Shown: in pieces, positions 35,740 through 47,156 of the stretch
Numbering within the stretch: position 1 is the stretch's first letter
Layout: every line of letters begins with the position of its first letter
Assembly (NCBI GenBank): GCA_963931865.1
Contig: OZ007514.1
Location: 1,082,539 to 1,146,538, forward strand
Direction: 5' to 3'
DNA from: Axinella damicornis
Taxonomy: Eukaryota > Porifera > Demospongiae > Axinellida > Axinellidae
Length of the DNA: 64,000 nucleotides
Translations under genes and position numbers: made by a program
Notes under the pieces: generated by a model
The model's input: the letters and a program-made list of their open reading frames with translations, nothing else
Database searches by the model: none
Told to the model about the DNA's origin: nothing

Positions 35740-38165
35740 GCCCAGTATAATGCGCCTAGCCCTCTTGATCGTATTTGTTGGATATTGATGGGAAGAATGT
35801 TGCGGTATTTCTCAGCGTCGTTGGCAGTAAGACCTACTCCCTCCTACGGAGTCTAGTAGCGCCAACTCTCCCTCAAGACAAGACATTCAATGGAGCTGGA
35901 TACTGTCACAATCATCTCCGAGAAAACATGCATGGAGCTGTTCCCTGACACTACACTGAGGAAATCACCAGTTCTCCTCAAGACTTACTCGGGGGAGCAT
36001 CTGCCTTTAGTTGGAGACATGGACGTCCGGGTCCAGTATGAGCAACAAACTCAGAATCTGGTACTGACAGTCGTAGCAGGAGAAGGCCCGAGCCTGATAG
36101 GGAGGAACTGGCTGCAGTACCTCCAGCTGAACTGGCGGGAGATCAAAGCTGTGAGGAATCATGCTGTGGGGAGCCTGGACTACCTCCTGGACAAGTATGG
36201 TGACATATTTACGGACGAGCTAGGGACCATCAAGTCTTTCTGTGCTCAACTGGATGTCAAACCTGGGGAGAAACCCAAACCTCGAACAGTTCCCTATGCT
36301 GTGAGGAGAGCCATTGAAGACGAGATTGACCGCCTGGAGTGTGAGGGGATCCTTGAGAAGGTGACGCATAGCGAATGGGCAACTCCAATAGTGGCAGTAC
36401 CGAAGCCAGATGGACGAGTTTGCCTGTGTAGTGACTTCAAGGTCACTCTCAATCAGTCCCTGAACATTGACCAATATCTTCTCCCCAAGGTCGAGGACCT
36501 CTTCGCCACATCGGCAGGTGGGAAGAAGTTTACGAAGTTGGATCTGTCGCAGGCCTACCTCCAGCTGGAACTGCATCCGGAGTCACTGAAGTACTGCACG
36601 ATCAACACCCACAAAGGGCTTTCCAATTCAAGCTCCGACTCCCATTCCATTGCCTCTGCTCCAGCCCAGTTCCAGAAAGTGATGGACACTATCTTGCAGG
36701 GTGTTTCCGGAGCAATGTGCTATATTGACAACATCCTAGTAACTGGAGCCACGGAGGAAGAACACCTCCGGAACCTGGAGGAGGTCCTCCGCTGGTTGCA
36801 AGCACATGGCATTCGAATGAGGAGGAGCAAATGCTACTTCACGCAGGACTCAGTGGAGTACCTGGGCCACAGGTTGGATGCAGAGGGGCTACGAGCTACT
36901 CCAGAGAAGATAGCTGTGATTGAGAATGCTCCTCTGCCCTGGAATGTGCAGCAACTGAGGCCATTCCTTGGACTTCTAAGTTACTATTGCAAATTCCTGC
37001 CGAATCTAGCAGCCATAGTACAGCCACTGAATGACCTCATGCAGAAAGGAAAGAAGTGGGTGTGGTCTTCCAAGTGCTCCCAGGCAGTGAAGACTGTCCC
37101 TACCTTGCCGCTCAAGCTAGCTCGCAGCCGATGCATCGCAGTACTGCCCAATGGAGACTCAAATGTGCAATGTTCGGCAAATTCAGATGTTACCAATGAC
37201 CAGCCAGCAGATCAGGAGAGCCACACTGCGGGACCCCATCCTTGGCAAGGTCCAGTCCTACGTTCTCAAGGGATGGCCAGCTCATGTTCCCAAGACATTG
37301 CAACCTACCACTCAAAGATACCTGAACTCTCTGTAGAGGATGGTTGTCTGTTGTGGGGAGGGAGAGTGATCATCCCTTGTTCCCTGAAGGAAGTGATCAT
37401 GGCAGAGTTGCAAGGAACACATGGGAATCTCAATGATGAAGGCCCTGGCCCGGAATCATGTCTGGTGGGCAGAGTTAGACTAAGATCTGGAGGCACTAGC
37501 AAAGTCATGCCCAGCGTGTTTGGCTGTGAAGCAAACCCCTCCCAATGCACCTCTGCATCCCTGGATCTGGCCGAGTTGACCATGGCAACGATTTCACATC
37601 GATTTCGCGGGGCCATTTATGGACAAGTCCTTCTTCATCGTGGTTGATGCCCATTTGAAGTGGGCAGGATGCCTCAAACCACCACTGCAAGGACCATTGC
37701 AGTTCTACAACACTTGTTCGCAACTCATGGTATCCACGAGCAGATCGTGTCGGATAATGGCCCTCAGTTTACCTCCAATGATTTCGCTGAGTTTACCAAG
37801 GCAAATGGCATCAAGCACACCTGATATTCACCTTACCACCCAGCGACGAGTGGTGAAGCCGAGAGGTTTGTATGGACCTTCAAGGAGGCAGTGAAGACTG
37901 GGAAAGGTGATGGTCTTATGTCCATCGAGTGGAGAATTTCCTCCTCACTTACCGTACCACTCCACATGCCACAACAGGCACTCCACCATGCCTGGGTCGG
38001 AGTCTGTGTACCTGTTGGGACCTGCTGAAGCCAGATGTTGAGCAGAGGGTCAGCTGGCATCAATCCAAACCGAAGGGACATTACGACCAATATGCACGGC
38101 CATTGTTAGGTCTCTTGACTGGTCAGCGTCTGGCAACACCAAAGAATTTCAGTTCCGAGACCCAA
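35740..38165 (+). mobile_element. Decayed Ty3/gypsy-type retroelement pol
   Basis: An open frame (35890-37647) carries the end of a retropepsin (ELDTVTIISE, where the usual Asp-Thr-Gly has lost its Gly) and a reverse transcriptase with KLDLSQAYLQL and CYIDNILVTG. The last Asp of the YxDD box is Asn, so the enzyme should be inactive. The frame then runs through a shortened RNase H region. Integrase remnants (QIVSDNGPQFTS at about 37740-37790; SPYHPATSGEAERF around 37828-37870) lie in a different frame beside an in-frame stop. No flanking LTRs were recognised, so the limits are approximate. It is a dead copy lying between ROCO-B and the MIF4G exons on the opposite strand. Confidence 0.85.
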
Positions 38166-38601
38166 GTTTGTAACTTTGTTTGGAATATTTTGCATGTGTT
38201 TTAGTTAATTATGTTTTTATACATGTACTTATAGCCATGCATGTAGTGCTTTCCTCTAGTCAGTGGAGGTCAAAGGTCATGTGCAATATTTACATTGCTC
38301 TACATTGCACTGAAGCTTATTAAATATGCACGTAACCTTTCAGTGACCCCCACTGACTTGAGAAAATGCATGAAAGACACTTCAACAGGCAACTTGAATA
38401 AGCATGTTTAGCGTCAATCCTACATTGAAAAGGGCTGAAGTCCGGTAGTCCAGTCTAGTGGTGCAGTCCCATGAATAGATGATGTGCGCACACACATTAT
38501 GTACAGTTTGCAACCACGTGCAAATGTTTTCCATTTCATTGCCAATTCTCCGTCTCGGTTTTCTGTTTCCAGCTTTCCACCCAGTTTCACATTGTTCTAT
38601 A

Positions 38602-39424
38602 TAGCCTCGTTCCCAGGCGCTCGGTAATTTGGGAGAAGAGCGCCTGGTATCCACTGTTCGCGCATCGCGGCTCCCCAGGTTTTTGCAGGGAACTTGGAAA
38701 CTGGAAACAACCGTGAGAGAGAGAAAGACAGCTGGAATCGGCTAAGTCCTCTAGCCTGCGCTGTTATATGCAACCTTGCTTCCGCTCCTCTGCCGTGGGC
38801 CCAGTGGCTTAGCGGTAAGAGCGTCTGACTAGTACTCAGAAGGACTTGGGTTTGAATCCCAGCTGGTCCCAGAATTTTTTCTGATGATTATTCTCTCTCT
38901 CCAAAGCTTGCAACCAACACCTGCCTGCATAGAACCTGAATCAACTTGGAAACTACTGTTATACTAGTCCGTGTAGCACCACTGTACATTACTGAAACAC
39001 GGGAGTCGTTTACATCTACAAGATGCAGCTCTGTTCAACCAAGCCGTGCTGTACGCCGTCGGTAAGCCAGGAATGGTGCTGAGGACGAACAACTGACAGC
39101 AATACAGCACGTATATAGTACATAATGGCAAGAATGTGTTTGTATGGTTACATACTGCCTTATCTGTGGGGTCTTACTGTTTGTGTCGTGCTTCGCGTCC
39201 ACTTCAGAAAGGCAGAAGCGGCGTATCGCCGTCCACGGACTTCGAAACCATGGCCTCGCATGATGCTGGAGTCATACATTTTTACCGAATATTTGTCTGT
39301 GTTATTTCAGCTTACGTATCTCGATGAATTATACGGAGAATGTAACGGAACTGCTCGCGCATGCGCGAACAGTGGATACCAGGCACTCTTCTCCCTCATT
39401 ACCGAGTGCCCGGGAATGAGGCTA
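38602..39424. mobile_element. 823-bp TAG...CTA inverted-repeat element carrying a tRNA gene
   Basis: Left arm TAGCCTCGTTCCCAGGCGCT and its continuation to about 38665 is the reverse complement of 39361-39424, with few mismatches over about 65 bp. TGTTCTATA flanks both sides exactly (38593-38601, 39425-39433). Same family as 22136 and 28556. Confidence 0.85.
38798..38870 (+). tRNA. tRNA-Thr (anticodon AGT)-like gene
   Basis: The cloverleaf is complete: acceptor GGCCCAG with CTGGTCC (one C-T mismatch), D stem GCTT/GAGC with a GG loop, anticodon stem TCTGA/TCAGA with loop CTAGTAC (anticodon AGT, Thr), and T stem TTGGG/CCCAG with loop TTTGAAT. The loop has T where C56 is expected. No intron. A TTTTTT Pol III terminator follows at 38875. 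Layout and bases closely follow animal tRNA-Thr(AGU). It lies inside a transposon-like element, so it may be a mobile-element passenger or a pseudogene. Confidence 0.75.
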
Positions 39425-39444
39425 TGTTCTATATCTATACTCAC

Positions 39445-42400
39445 CTGGTCAATGATACTGAGACTGCTCTCTTGAAGGCTGTTCTGGACCTCAGCATGGA
39501 TCTGGGGGGAAGGAAGGGTGGAGGGACAGAGGAGGGAGGGTTGAAGGGAAGAGAGAGGGAGGGAGGAATAGAAGAGGAGAATGGAAGGTGAGAGTGGGCG
39601 TGACATGGTATACTGTGTGTAGGTTTCACAGCATTGCTCTACCCTCTCACCTGGTCGATGGTCTTCAGACTGCTCTCCTGTCGGCTGCGCTGGACCCAGT
39701 TGTTGGCCCTCAGGTCCTGCACATCCTGCAGCATGAACTTGATCCTTGGGGGCACTCTGCCCTTCTTGATGATCTCAGCCATCCGTTCGAAGTACTTGTC
39801 AATGAGTTTCTGTGGGAGGTACAAGTCATAACTATGATTGAACCAGTGTAAAACAGTTATGTTGCAGTCCCTCCCCCTCCTCTCCTTGCCTCGATCCTCC
39901 CTCCTTCTTCCCTCCACCCCACTAGCAGCTCCCTTCTCCCTCCTCCTTCCCTCACTCCCCATATCCTCTAAAACTTCAGCATCCGTAATTTGTCAACACC
40001 TCTTAACTTTATATAAAAGTTCATATTTAAATACCAGTTTCAGTGCATTATGGGGGTTTAGCACTAAAGCCCTGTAATGCACATAAAACTGATAGTACTT
40101 AGTGCTACTCACTGACCTGAAACAGCCGTTGGTCTTCAAAACTGTGCATTATCTACACTTAAGTGTGCAATATGTGATTAATGTTCAGTCATGTGATCGA
40201 TTCTGAGGCGTCTGATTCGTTGAGGGTCACAAGATGCACTAAGAATCGATCACATGACTGAACATTAATCGCATTGCCCTTGACCTGACCAGCAGAGAAT
40301 GGCAGGAAGTGCGTATCAACCATAGCTACAGCCTGCAGTGAGAGGTCGAGATTGTTTGCTTTGCATGACAAAATTCCGAGGCAGCTGGTAGTCAAAGGTA
40401 CCCACACTGTTCAGTAAACATGGTAGCCATGCACCACGTACAGTCGGACCAAGAGGAATACGTTTGAATCTGATCGAGCTAACTAGCACTTGTAATTATT
40501 TTTTGTCGAGGCTCAAGAATAATTTCTACAACCAGCCAAATTTTGAGGATATACCCCTCCACCTCCCTCTCCCCACACCTTGGTGTGGGGGTGGTCCAGG
40601 TCCTTGCCAGTTGTGGTGATCAGTCTTGCAAAGCACTCGAGGGACTCGTCATCAACGGGAGATCGCAGCAGTCGAACAACACACTCATGCACTGTTACTT
40701 CTGACAACATCTGCCAAAGGAATAATGCTCTACGGATCACAATATATACAGAGCACAAACATTACATAACGGCCAACTTGCATGGATGTCATGGCCACAC
40801 CCCCATTTATAGATAATTGATTACAGGGTGTTACCCCAAACTCGTAGCCTTCACACTAAAATGTACCTACATGTTCTACATTGTGTAAGGACATGTAGTC
40901 GTTTATACGTAGGTAGTCACAGGAATACCTTCAGTTTGAAGAGCTCTCCAATGAACTGGATGTTTCCCAGTGATCTCTGCCGTGCCGCCTTCTCAATGTC
41001 AGTTAGTTCGTCCCGAAGTTGCTTCTTCTTTTCGTCCTGTATGCATGAGGGAGGGAGGGAGGGAGGGAGGGAGGGAGGGAGGGAGGGAGGGAGGGAGGGA
41101 GGGAGGGAGGGAGGGAGGGGGAGGGAGGGAGGGGGAGGGAGGGAGGGAGGGATGGAGGGAGTGAGGGAGGGAGTGAGGGAGGGAGGGAGGGAGTGAGGTG
41201 AGAGGGGGAAATGTAGGTGTGAGGGAGGGAGTGAAGGAGGGGGGTAGGAGGGAGAGAGTGAGGGAGGGAGGAGGAGAGGGAGGGGAGGGGGGAGGGAGGG
41301 AACAAGGGGGAGGCCTTCAATGGGTGTAACCTTGCATACACACCGTATCAGCATCCTCAATCGCATGAAGCATCTGCTCCCGCACTTCGTCATCCTTCTT
41401 GTCCTTCTCAAACTCTTGCTGGCACTTGGTGAGCAGCACGCGGCGGAAGTTGTTAGTCTTCTGCTTCCCATCAGGTGTCGTCCACTCCACCTTCATGGGA
41501 GACAGTACCTTGCAGAGGTTCGCATAGGCAATGCTGAAGCTGGGTTCCTCTAGTGCCTGTGTGAGGGTGGTGGGTATTGTATGTTGTGCAAACATTCATG
41601 ATACTATTTGGATATTAACTACATAGGCTGCTCGTTGACACTCAGAAAGGATTTCAATTTCCATCTGTACCGAAAGAGGGTCAAGAGGGTGTGTAGCCCA
41701 AAGGGCTCAGGTGCATTAAGAACTGTCTAGGGTACATGAACTGCATGGTATTGCTGTACCGGTACCTTGCAAAACAGAACTGGCTGGAAAACCAGCTGAT
41801 AAAAACCCTACTCAAACTGCTATCGACTATCGACGCTGTGTCTGTCTCGACCATCACGGCTGCCAACAAGGAGGCGAAACAGGTACTAGATCTATCCAGC
41901 ACGGCAGGGGGGAAGAACCCTACGCTGACCTCGGATCCAAGTGCGGGGAATGTACATGACCACTTCACCCCAAAAGAGAAAGCACAGATACCAAAACGAG
42001 CTGCGGAACATGGTGTGACAAATACTGCTCGCTATGGACTCCATTGCGTAGCTCGGAAACTCACTTGCTCATCTTCTCGCATGCTTATTTCAGAACACTG
42101 AGTTGCATTCCGATGCCGTGTTAGTGGGTGTGGCAAACTGGTTTACCGTAAATCCGCTAAAATTCTCAACCAAAATCTATTTTCAAGCAATTTTCAAAAG
42201 TTTTCCCCCACTAAAGAAACCTGCTATATGGTATTCTAATGCAAGGCAAGATTGTAATTACTTTACTAGTGCATACGTGAATGCACGCAGAAGAGCCTCG
42301 CGGGAAGCGAGTTAATACTTACCAGTTGTATTCAGCAATGGTGAGAGTGGGCATTGTCGTGTTTATGCCTTCACAGCCTGGTACCAAGAGTTCATAACAA

Positions 42401-45400
42401 TATAGTTATGAACTCTTGCTGGTATGTATATTCAAGTACATGTACACATAACAGCATGGCCAGGTATAAGTTATGAAGCAACCGCGAAACCCATAATCAT
42501 TTTTGGAGTTTCAACTCTGTTTTATAAATAGCAGTTAGGTACTATAGCCGACATTTGCTGCATGAGTGCCCCCATGCACTTGCATAGTGAGTACAAGTGA
42601 CATCATTCCTGAGCGGTACAGAAATATATAAGCTAGCTCAGATTCGACTACCCTGTTGCACGATTACTTGCCTCACTTCTCACTCGGCAATCAGCTTGCG
42701 TAAATGGTAGTTCAGCTGTTGGAATCCATGCACTGTATTCAACTTTTTCATCAGACAAAAACACAAAAACAACAAACAAAAAGTTTACAACTAACTAGTG
42801 GAATGCTGTGCATTGTGGGGCAAGCGTGAGCGAAATCTAGCTACTTGTCTAGTCTACTGTGGAACATGCAGCAGTTGTATGTACAAGACTGTCATCAGAA
42901 TGTGACTGCATGAGCACAGCACAACCTCAGACCACAGAATATCACATGAAAAGTACACACATGTGCACAACACATGCAGGAACCATGTGAGTCAGGCTAG
43001 CTAGGAGCAGTCTATAGCACACACACGACCTATATGCATGTTGCACACTGGTCCAGCACACCATGTGTTCTGCAGGACATGCACAGGTCTGAGGTCGGTG
43101 AATAGGTAGGTCCACTAGCGGTCTTCGTCATTGCTGTTGTCACAGGTGAGGAGGTACAGAGCCGGGTTAGACTGTTCGCCCATCGCTTTAAGCCTCAAGC
43201 TAATGAATGGGTAGGTCCACGAGTTGTCTCCATCTTTGTTGCCGCCATTGTCCATCGAACAGGTAGACTATTCGTAGTTCTTTGCATCAAGAAAGTCAAC
43301 TTTGCGCAGTCACTTGCAATTTAGTTTTGGAATTAATACGACGTAAGAACACACAAATAAGTGATTTACGGCACAACATACAATATAAACAAACATAAAA
43401 TTCACAGCAAACTCGTCTATGTGGGCACGCTCGGCCCAATCAACATCAACTAGCCCTAACCCCAGAAACCACCATCTTGATTGAAACTTTGTCAACGCAT
43501 GTGGCACCGATAACACACCATACACCCTCTCACACACTCACCCTCACCTTTGTAAAGATCATATCGACGACCCCCTTCAGTCTCTCCTCCGTGTTGATCT
43601 CCAACAGGAGAGCTTGCTCTGCCAGTGACTGAAACTTCTGGGGTGACAGTTCTTTCAGAATGCCTTGAAACTTGCGGTACAGCTTTGTGGTTTTCTGGTC
43701 CTCCTCTGAACATGCCTTCTGGCGATGTAGTTGAGGTGACCCAGGGCTTTCCGGCTTCTTGAGTTCCATTTTCTGTGTTTGTGTGTGTGTATGTGTACAT
43801 GTGAGTAACTTGTGTAATACGTGTACATGTGAGTGAGTTGTGTAGACGTGTACATGTGAGTGAGTTGTGTAGACGTGTACATGTGAGTGAGTTGTGTATA
43901 TGTGTACATAGGAGTGAGTTGTGTATATGTGTACATGTGAGTGAGTTGTGTAGCCGTGTACATGTGAGTTGTGTAGACGTGTACATGTGAGTGAGTTGTG
44001 TAGACGTGTACATGTGAGTGAGTTGTGTATATGTGTACATGTGAGTGAGTTGTGTAGACGTGTACATGTGAGTGAGTTGTGTATATGTGTACATGTGAGT
44101 GAGTTGTGTATATGTGTACATGTGAGTGAGTTATGTATACGTGTACATGTGAGTGAGTTGTGTAGACGTGTACATGTGAGTGAGTTGTGTATACGTGTAC
44201 ATGCACATCCCTTAAATTGCTTTTGAGATGAAAACGACTATTTCGTATAATTGCTGAGTGCCTTAGTGCAAGGCAACTACGTAATTGTGCAGTGTAGTCA
44301 CGTCGTGACTGTATGTAATTCTGCCGGTACGATGCAATGGTGCCAGAGCTGTCCCAATCAATTGATCCGTGGTGTGAACTCAGTGAGATCTATGGAGCCG
44401 GAGCTGTCCAATGCAGCGCTATCATGCTAACCTTAACATCAGCTTCGGACCTTTACTTCCATACAAAACCACATCCACTAATAAGCTGGCGATGAGCATG
44501 TGCGCAAGCAAATATGCTGTGCATGCTTAGTGATACTGCTACACAAACTGAGAGTAGAGGAAGCTTACTTCCTCCAATGGCTGGTGTGCTATTTGCTTCC
44601 GCTCAATCCACATTTTCCTGGATAGCCCTTAACAAGCTGATCAAGGAAACACGGTTAGCTTGCTGGTACCGGGTAGTTGTCATTTTCACAACTCCAGCTA
44701 CTCTGGGCTTTGGTACTGGGATGGTGACTCACCAGTGGAATCTGCTGCAGAGGAGCTCTGACGCTCCTGGTAGTCAAGGGTGTTGAGGGGAGGCTCTTGG
44801 GGTGAGCGTTCTGTGGAGTAGGCACAGTCAGAGTGTGTTGGGAGGGACTACTGCCATACCTTCCACGCCTTTGTCTGTGTGAGAGTAGGAATCAACCTTT
44901 GCTAATTGACTGGTGCACACTGATCCAGCACACCTCATGACAGTAGATAGATGTGACCGGATTTGAGAAAATGGACCTCAAGACAAAATTTCAACTACTT
45001 GTGAAAAAGAACTCAAAGAAGTGATTCTTGGTACAGTAGAAGTACTAATCTGTCTGGTGTTTCGTGTATTCCAGAATTATGCGTCTTCGAAACTTCAGTG
45101 TGATCAAAAATGCCATGACACGGAAATGAAGCCTTAGGGCCATACCATCAGTGAGTTTGTCTGTAACTCACTGATGGTACATGTATGGCCAAAATAGTCT
45201 TCATTTCCATGTCACTACTGCAATATGCATAATACCTCCTCTGTACACAACCCACGCTTAATTTAGATCACACGTACTGTTGCAGAAGTACACGTCTTTG
45301 CGCATGCACATTTCAAAATGCGTGCATGAATGTCCTTTTTCCTAAATCTACTTCTTCTGCTGAACCTGCGATGCAGAATGGACTGTACTAGCACTTAAAC

Positions 45401-46401
45401 AGAACACATGACCTTGTCCGAAACAAAGTGTCCTTCACAATACACAATTGCTGGATGCTCGAACGGAAGTGCAATCCGCTGTACCTGCTATATTTACGCA
45501 GTCCAAATAGCTGTTCATGAGGCTTCATAGGCTTTGTAGGTTTTTACCGCGGACCATGGATGTCTGAGCATGAGACGAAAGTGAAGGTCTCCATCCACGA
45601 GCACAACACTGCAAGCAATCCACTTTGACGATATAACATGAACACATGAAAATCAGCCAGGTACGTTCAGCCACCAAAATTAAACCTCCACTTGGACTTC
45701 AACGAACGACCATCAGGTCTCAGTGCCAATGCTCTGTCAACTGAGCAGCCAAAGCAGCATTGGGTCGAAGTTTGCCTGAATGCTCTAACCTTGTACTTTC
45801 ACAGACAAATAATTCGCTAAAGGTTAAGGTTACAGGATTCCTGCGCGCGGACACGTGCACCATATACTTAATTTGCACTCAATGGTCATTCTTTCGAGGA
45901 CTGTTCAGCCTAGCCATAAAACGCACCGTAGTGCTTCTGATGGCATGTCTCCAAACTGTAGGATCGAGTTGCTGGTGGTCTTCACACTGGAGATTTTTGG
46001 TCATAGTTTGCTTGAATTGATTTAACCAGTGTACAACGGCTACAGTGTGAGCTGCATGTTGACTACCTCCCTGCTTGGATCTCAGATCCCGACCGTCAAT
46101 AGACAGTAGTTTGCAAGAAATTTTATTTCGTAACGTTTCGATTACAGTCTGGTAATCTTCTTCAGGCTGTAATCGAAACACTGCGAAATAATGCAAACTA
46201 CCGTCTATGTCCGAGATCCAATTGTATTACTTAGCACGGTAACATGACTTTAAAAAAACGGCTAACTGTCGGACACGCCCACCGCGCGACGAGCCCGTAT
46301 AAACCTTAACCTATAACTTCTGACAGACTAACAGGAGCAGCTTACCCTGATTTGGAGCCGCTTTGATTTCGGTCTTTCTTAGCCTTGGGCTTTGGAGGCA
46401 T
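39445..46401 (-). CDS. eIF4G N-terminus and MIF4G domain, 3' end not found
   Basis: Exons on the minus strand: 46401-46346 (ATG, MPPKPKAKKDR), 44868-44733, 43772-43548, 41556-41344, 41036-40929, 40710-40579, 39809-39651 and 39501-39445. Phases match at every junction and give 362 codons. From 43.7 kb on, the protein follows the MIF4G domain of eIF4G1/3: ILKELSPQKFQSL, INTEERLKGVVDMIF, SIAYANLCKVL, NNFRRVLLTKCQQEFEKD, RQRSLGNIQFIGELFKLK, DDESLECFARLITTTGKDLD, RIKFMLQDVQDLRANNW. MIF4G binds eIF4A (and eIF3 and RNA) in initiation. The N-terminus is short, with no clear eIF4E motif. After 39445 there is a donor but no stop. The next possible in-phase acceptors are ROCO-B (34697) and the linker exon at 24750. 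Exon 39501-39445 looks like a partial duplicate of the end of its predecessor. Confidence 0.8.
40178..40275. repeat. 98-bp inverted repeat
   Basis: Arms of about 30 bp (TGATTAATGTTCAGTCATGT... against ...ACATGACTGAACATTAATCG) surround a short loop. It lies in an intron of the MIF4G gene and is likely a small non-autonomous transposon. Confidence 0.7.
41043..41310. repeat. GGGA-rich microsatellite
   Basis: About 270 bp of GGGAGGGA-type purine repeats lie just upstream (in gene sense) of exon 41036-40929. On the plus strand it could form G-quadruplexes; in transcript sense it is a polypyrimidine tract next to the acceptor. The Pro-Ser and Gly-Arg open frames here are artefacts. Confidence 0.95.
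41736..42101 (+). mobile_element. Possible transposon coding remnant in MIF4G intron
   Basis: An open frame of 121 codons on the opposite strand to the host gene includes HFTPKEKAQIPKRAAEHGVT. This resembles the N-terminal helix-turn-helix-like segment seen ahead of recombinases in some invertebrate transposons. No catalytic domain follows. The family is recalled by pattern only, so confidence is low. Confidence 0.3.
42381..42421. repeat. Short hairpin
   Basis: CAAGAGTTCATAAC and GTTATGAACTCTTG pair around AATATA. It is an intronic perfect stem of 14 bp. Confidence 0.7.
42430..43540. other. Long intron sequence
   Basis: Part of the 2-kb intron between exons 41556 and 43548. It holds no recognised gene or strong repeat apart from short CACA-rich stretches and two copies of a CGGTGAATAGGTAGGTCCAC-like phrase (about 43098 and 43200). 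Confidence 0.5.
43776..44205. repeat. 27-bp minisatellite, about 16 units
   Basis: Units of GTGAGTGAGTTGTGTAGACG plus TGTACAT vary between AGACG, ATATG and ATACG. They lie directly upstream (in gene sense) of the first MIF4G exon acceptor at 43772. The Thr/His/Tyr-rich frames are repeat artefacts. Confidence 0.9.
45114..45216. repeat. Inverted repeat of about 103 bp
   Basis: Arms GACACGGAAATGAAGCC...CCATCAGTGAGTT and AACTCACTGATGG...TTCATTTCCATGTC lie in the first intron of the MIF4G gene. Probably a MITE. Confidence 0.65.
46110..46205. repeat. Inverted repeat with GTTTCGATTACAG arms
   Basis: TAGTTTGCA...GTTTCGATTACAG is followed by CTGTAATCGAAAC...TGCAAACTA around a CTTCTTCAGG centre. It is in the first intron of the MIF4G gene. 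It resembles the ends of some retroelements but no coding part is present. Confidence 0.6.
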
Positions 46402-46414
46402 GATGGAAACTCGA

Positions 46415-46450
46415 ATGATCGACCTTCCAGTTCATGTGATCAGTCCCGCC
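46415..46450 (-). promoter_or_regulatory. Possible promoter block upstream of the MIF4G gene start
   Basis: CTTCCAGTTCATGTGATCAG directly precedes the first exon (ATG at 46401). A near copy with a canonical E-box (CTTCCGGTTCACGTGATCAC) lies at 29636 beside the candidate paralogous exon, and another at 15222. Conservation between duplicated starts suggests a regulatory site, but it could also be duplicated repeat. Confidence 0.3.
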
Positions 46451-46509
46451 CTACTACCGGTATACCGCGGCTGCGCCGGCCGACCGCACCTAAAGTGGGC
46501 CAGCCTCTA

Positions 46510-46605
46510 TAGCCTCGCGTTCCCAGGCCTCCGCCCAGATTTCTTTTATGGTTCTCCACGGCTGCGAGATAAAATCTGGGGGCTCGAGGCCTGGGAACGA
46601 GGCTA
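46510..46605. mobile_element. TAG...CTA element, about 96 bp
   Basis: TAGCCTCGCGTTCCCAGGCC and GGCCTGGGAACGAGGCTA form the ends. GGGCCAGCC occurs on both sides (46497-46505, 46606-46614), with four extra bases on the left. Confidence 0.65.
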
Positions 46606-46758
46606 GGGCCAGCCCACTGCGGAAGTGGGCTGGCCTCAGACTACACACTGACACCCAGCTCCTGTTTTGTCACTTGCCACATAGCATGCTAGCAGGAAGT
46701 ACATGCTTTAAGAATAGTATAATGGATATATGCATGATTGTGTATTCAGAACTGACCC

Positions 46759-46797
46759 TAGCCTCATTCCCAGGTCGTGTGGCTGGGAACGAGGCTA
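46759..46797. mobile_element. Minimal 39-bp TAG...CTA element
   Basis: TAGCCTCATTCCCAG and CTGGGAACGAGGCTA are almost joined. Flanks AACTGACCC and AACTGACCT are a 9-bp duplication with one mismatch. Confidence 0.75.
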
Positions 46798-47156
46798 AAC
46801 TGACCTTGCATGCATGGCCCTAACTAACCATTGCCCTACATTCTGCTGGACCATAAATTTGGCTCAGCTGTCCATAATACTATGTACAGTGAGACCTCTC
46901 AATACCTGAAGCTAGAAGACACGTTGGAGACAATATTTATTCGTCCTATATAGAAAGGTTGCTCAGAGCTTCAAGGTAACCATGCAATTCTGAAAATCAT
47001 CCTTGTAGATGAAGGTTCAACCCTTGTTTTCTACAAACTCGAAGGGTAGTTTTACAGTGACAAGAAATGGTAAAACAAATTTAAAAGAAAGTTAACTGCA
47101 TTGACAACAACTGAATGATGACAGACACAATATAGGAGAAAAGTGCTCATGAGCAT

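Noticed and set aside
35890..37647. Intact retroelement polyprotein
   Set aside because: Protease Gly and the last Asp of the polymerase box are lost, and integrase remnants are out of frame, so it was called decayed.
40917..41471. 184-codon Pro/Ser-rich frame
   Set aside because: It joins real exons 41344-41556 and 40929-41036 through the GGGA/TCCC repeat, which the splice sites remove.
43776..44205. CRISPR-like regular array
   Set aside because: The units are directly tandem with no spacers. It is a 27-bp minisatellite in an animal intron.
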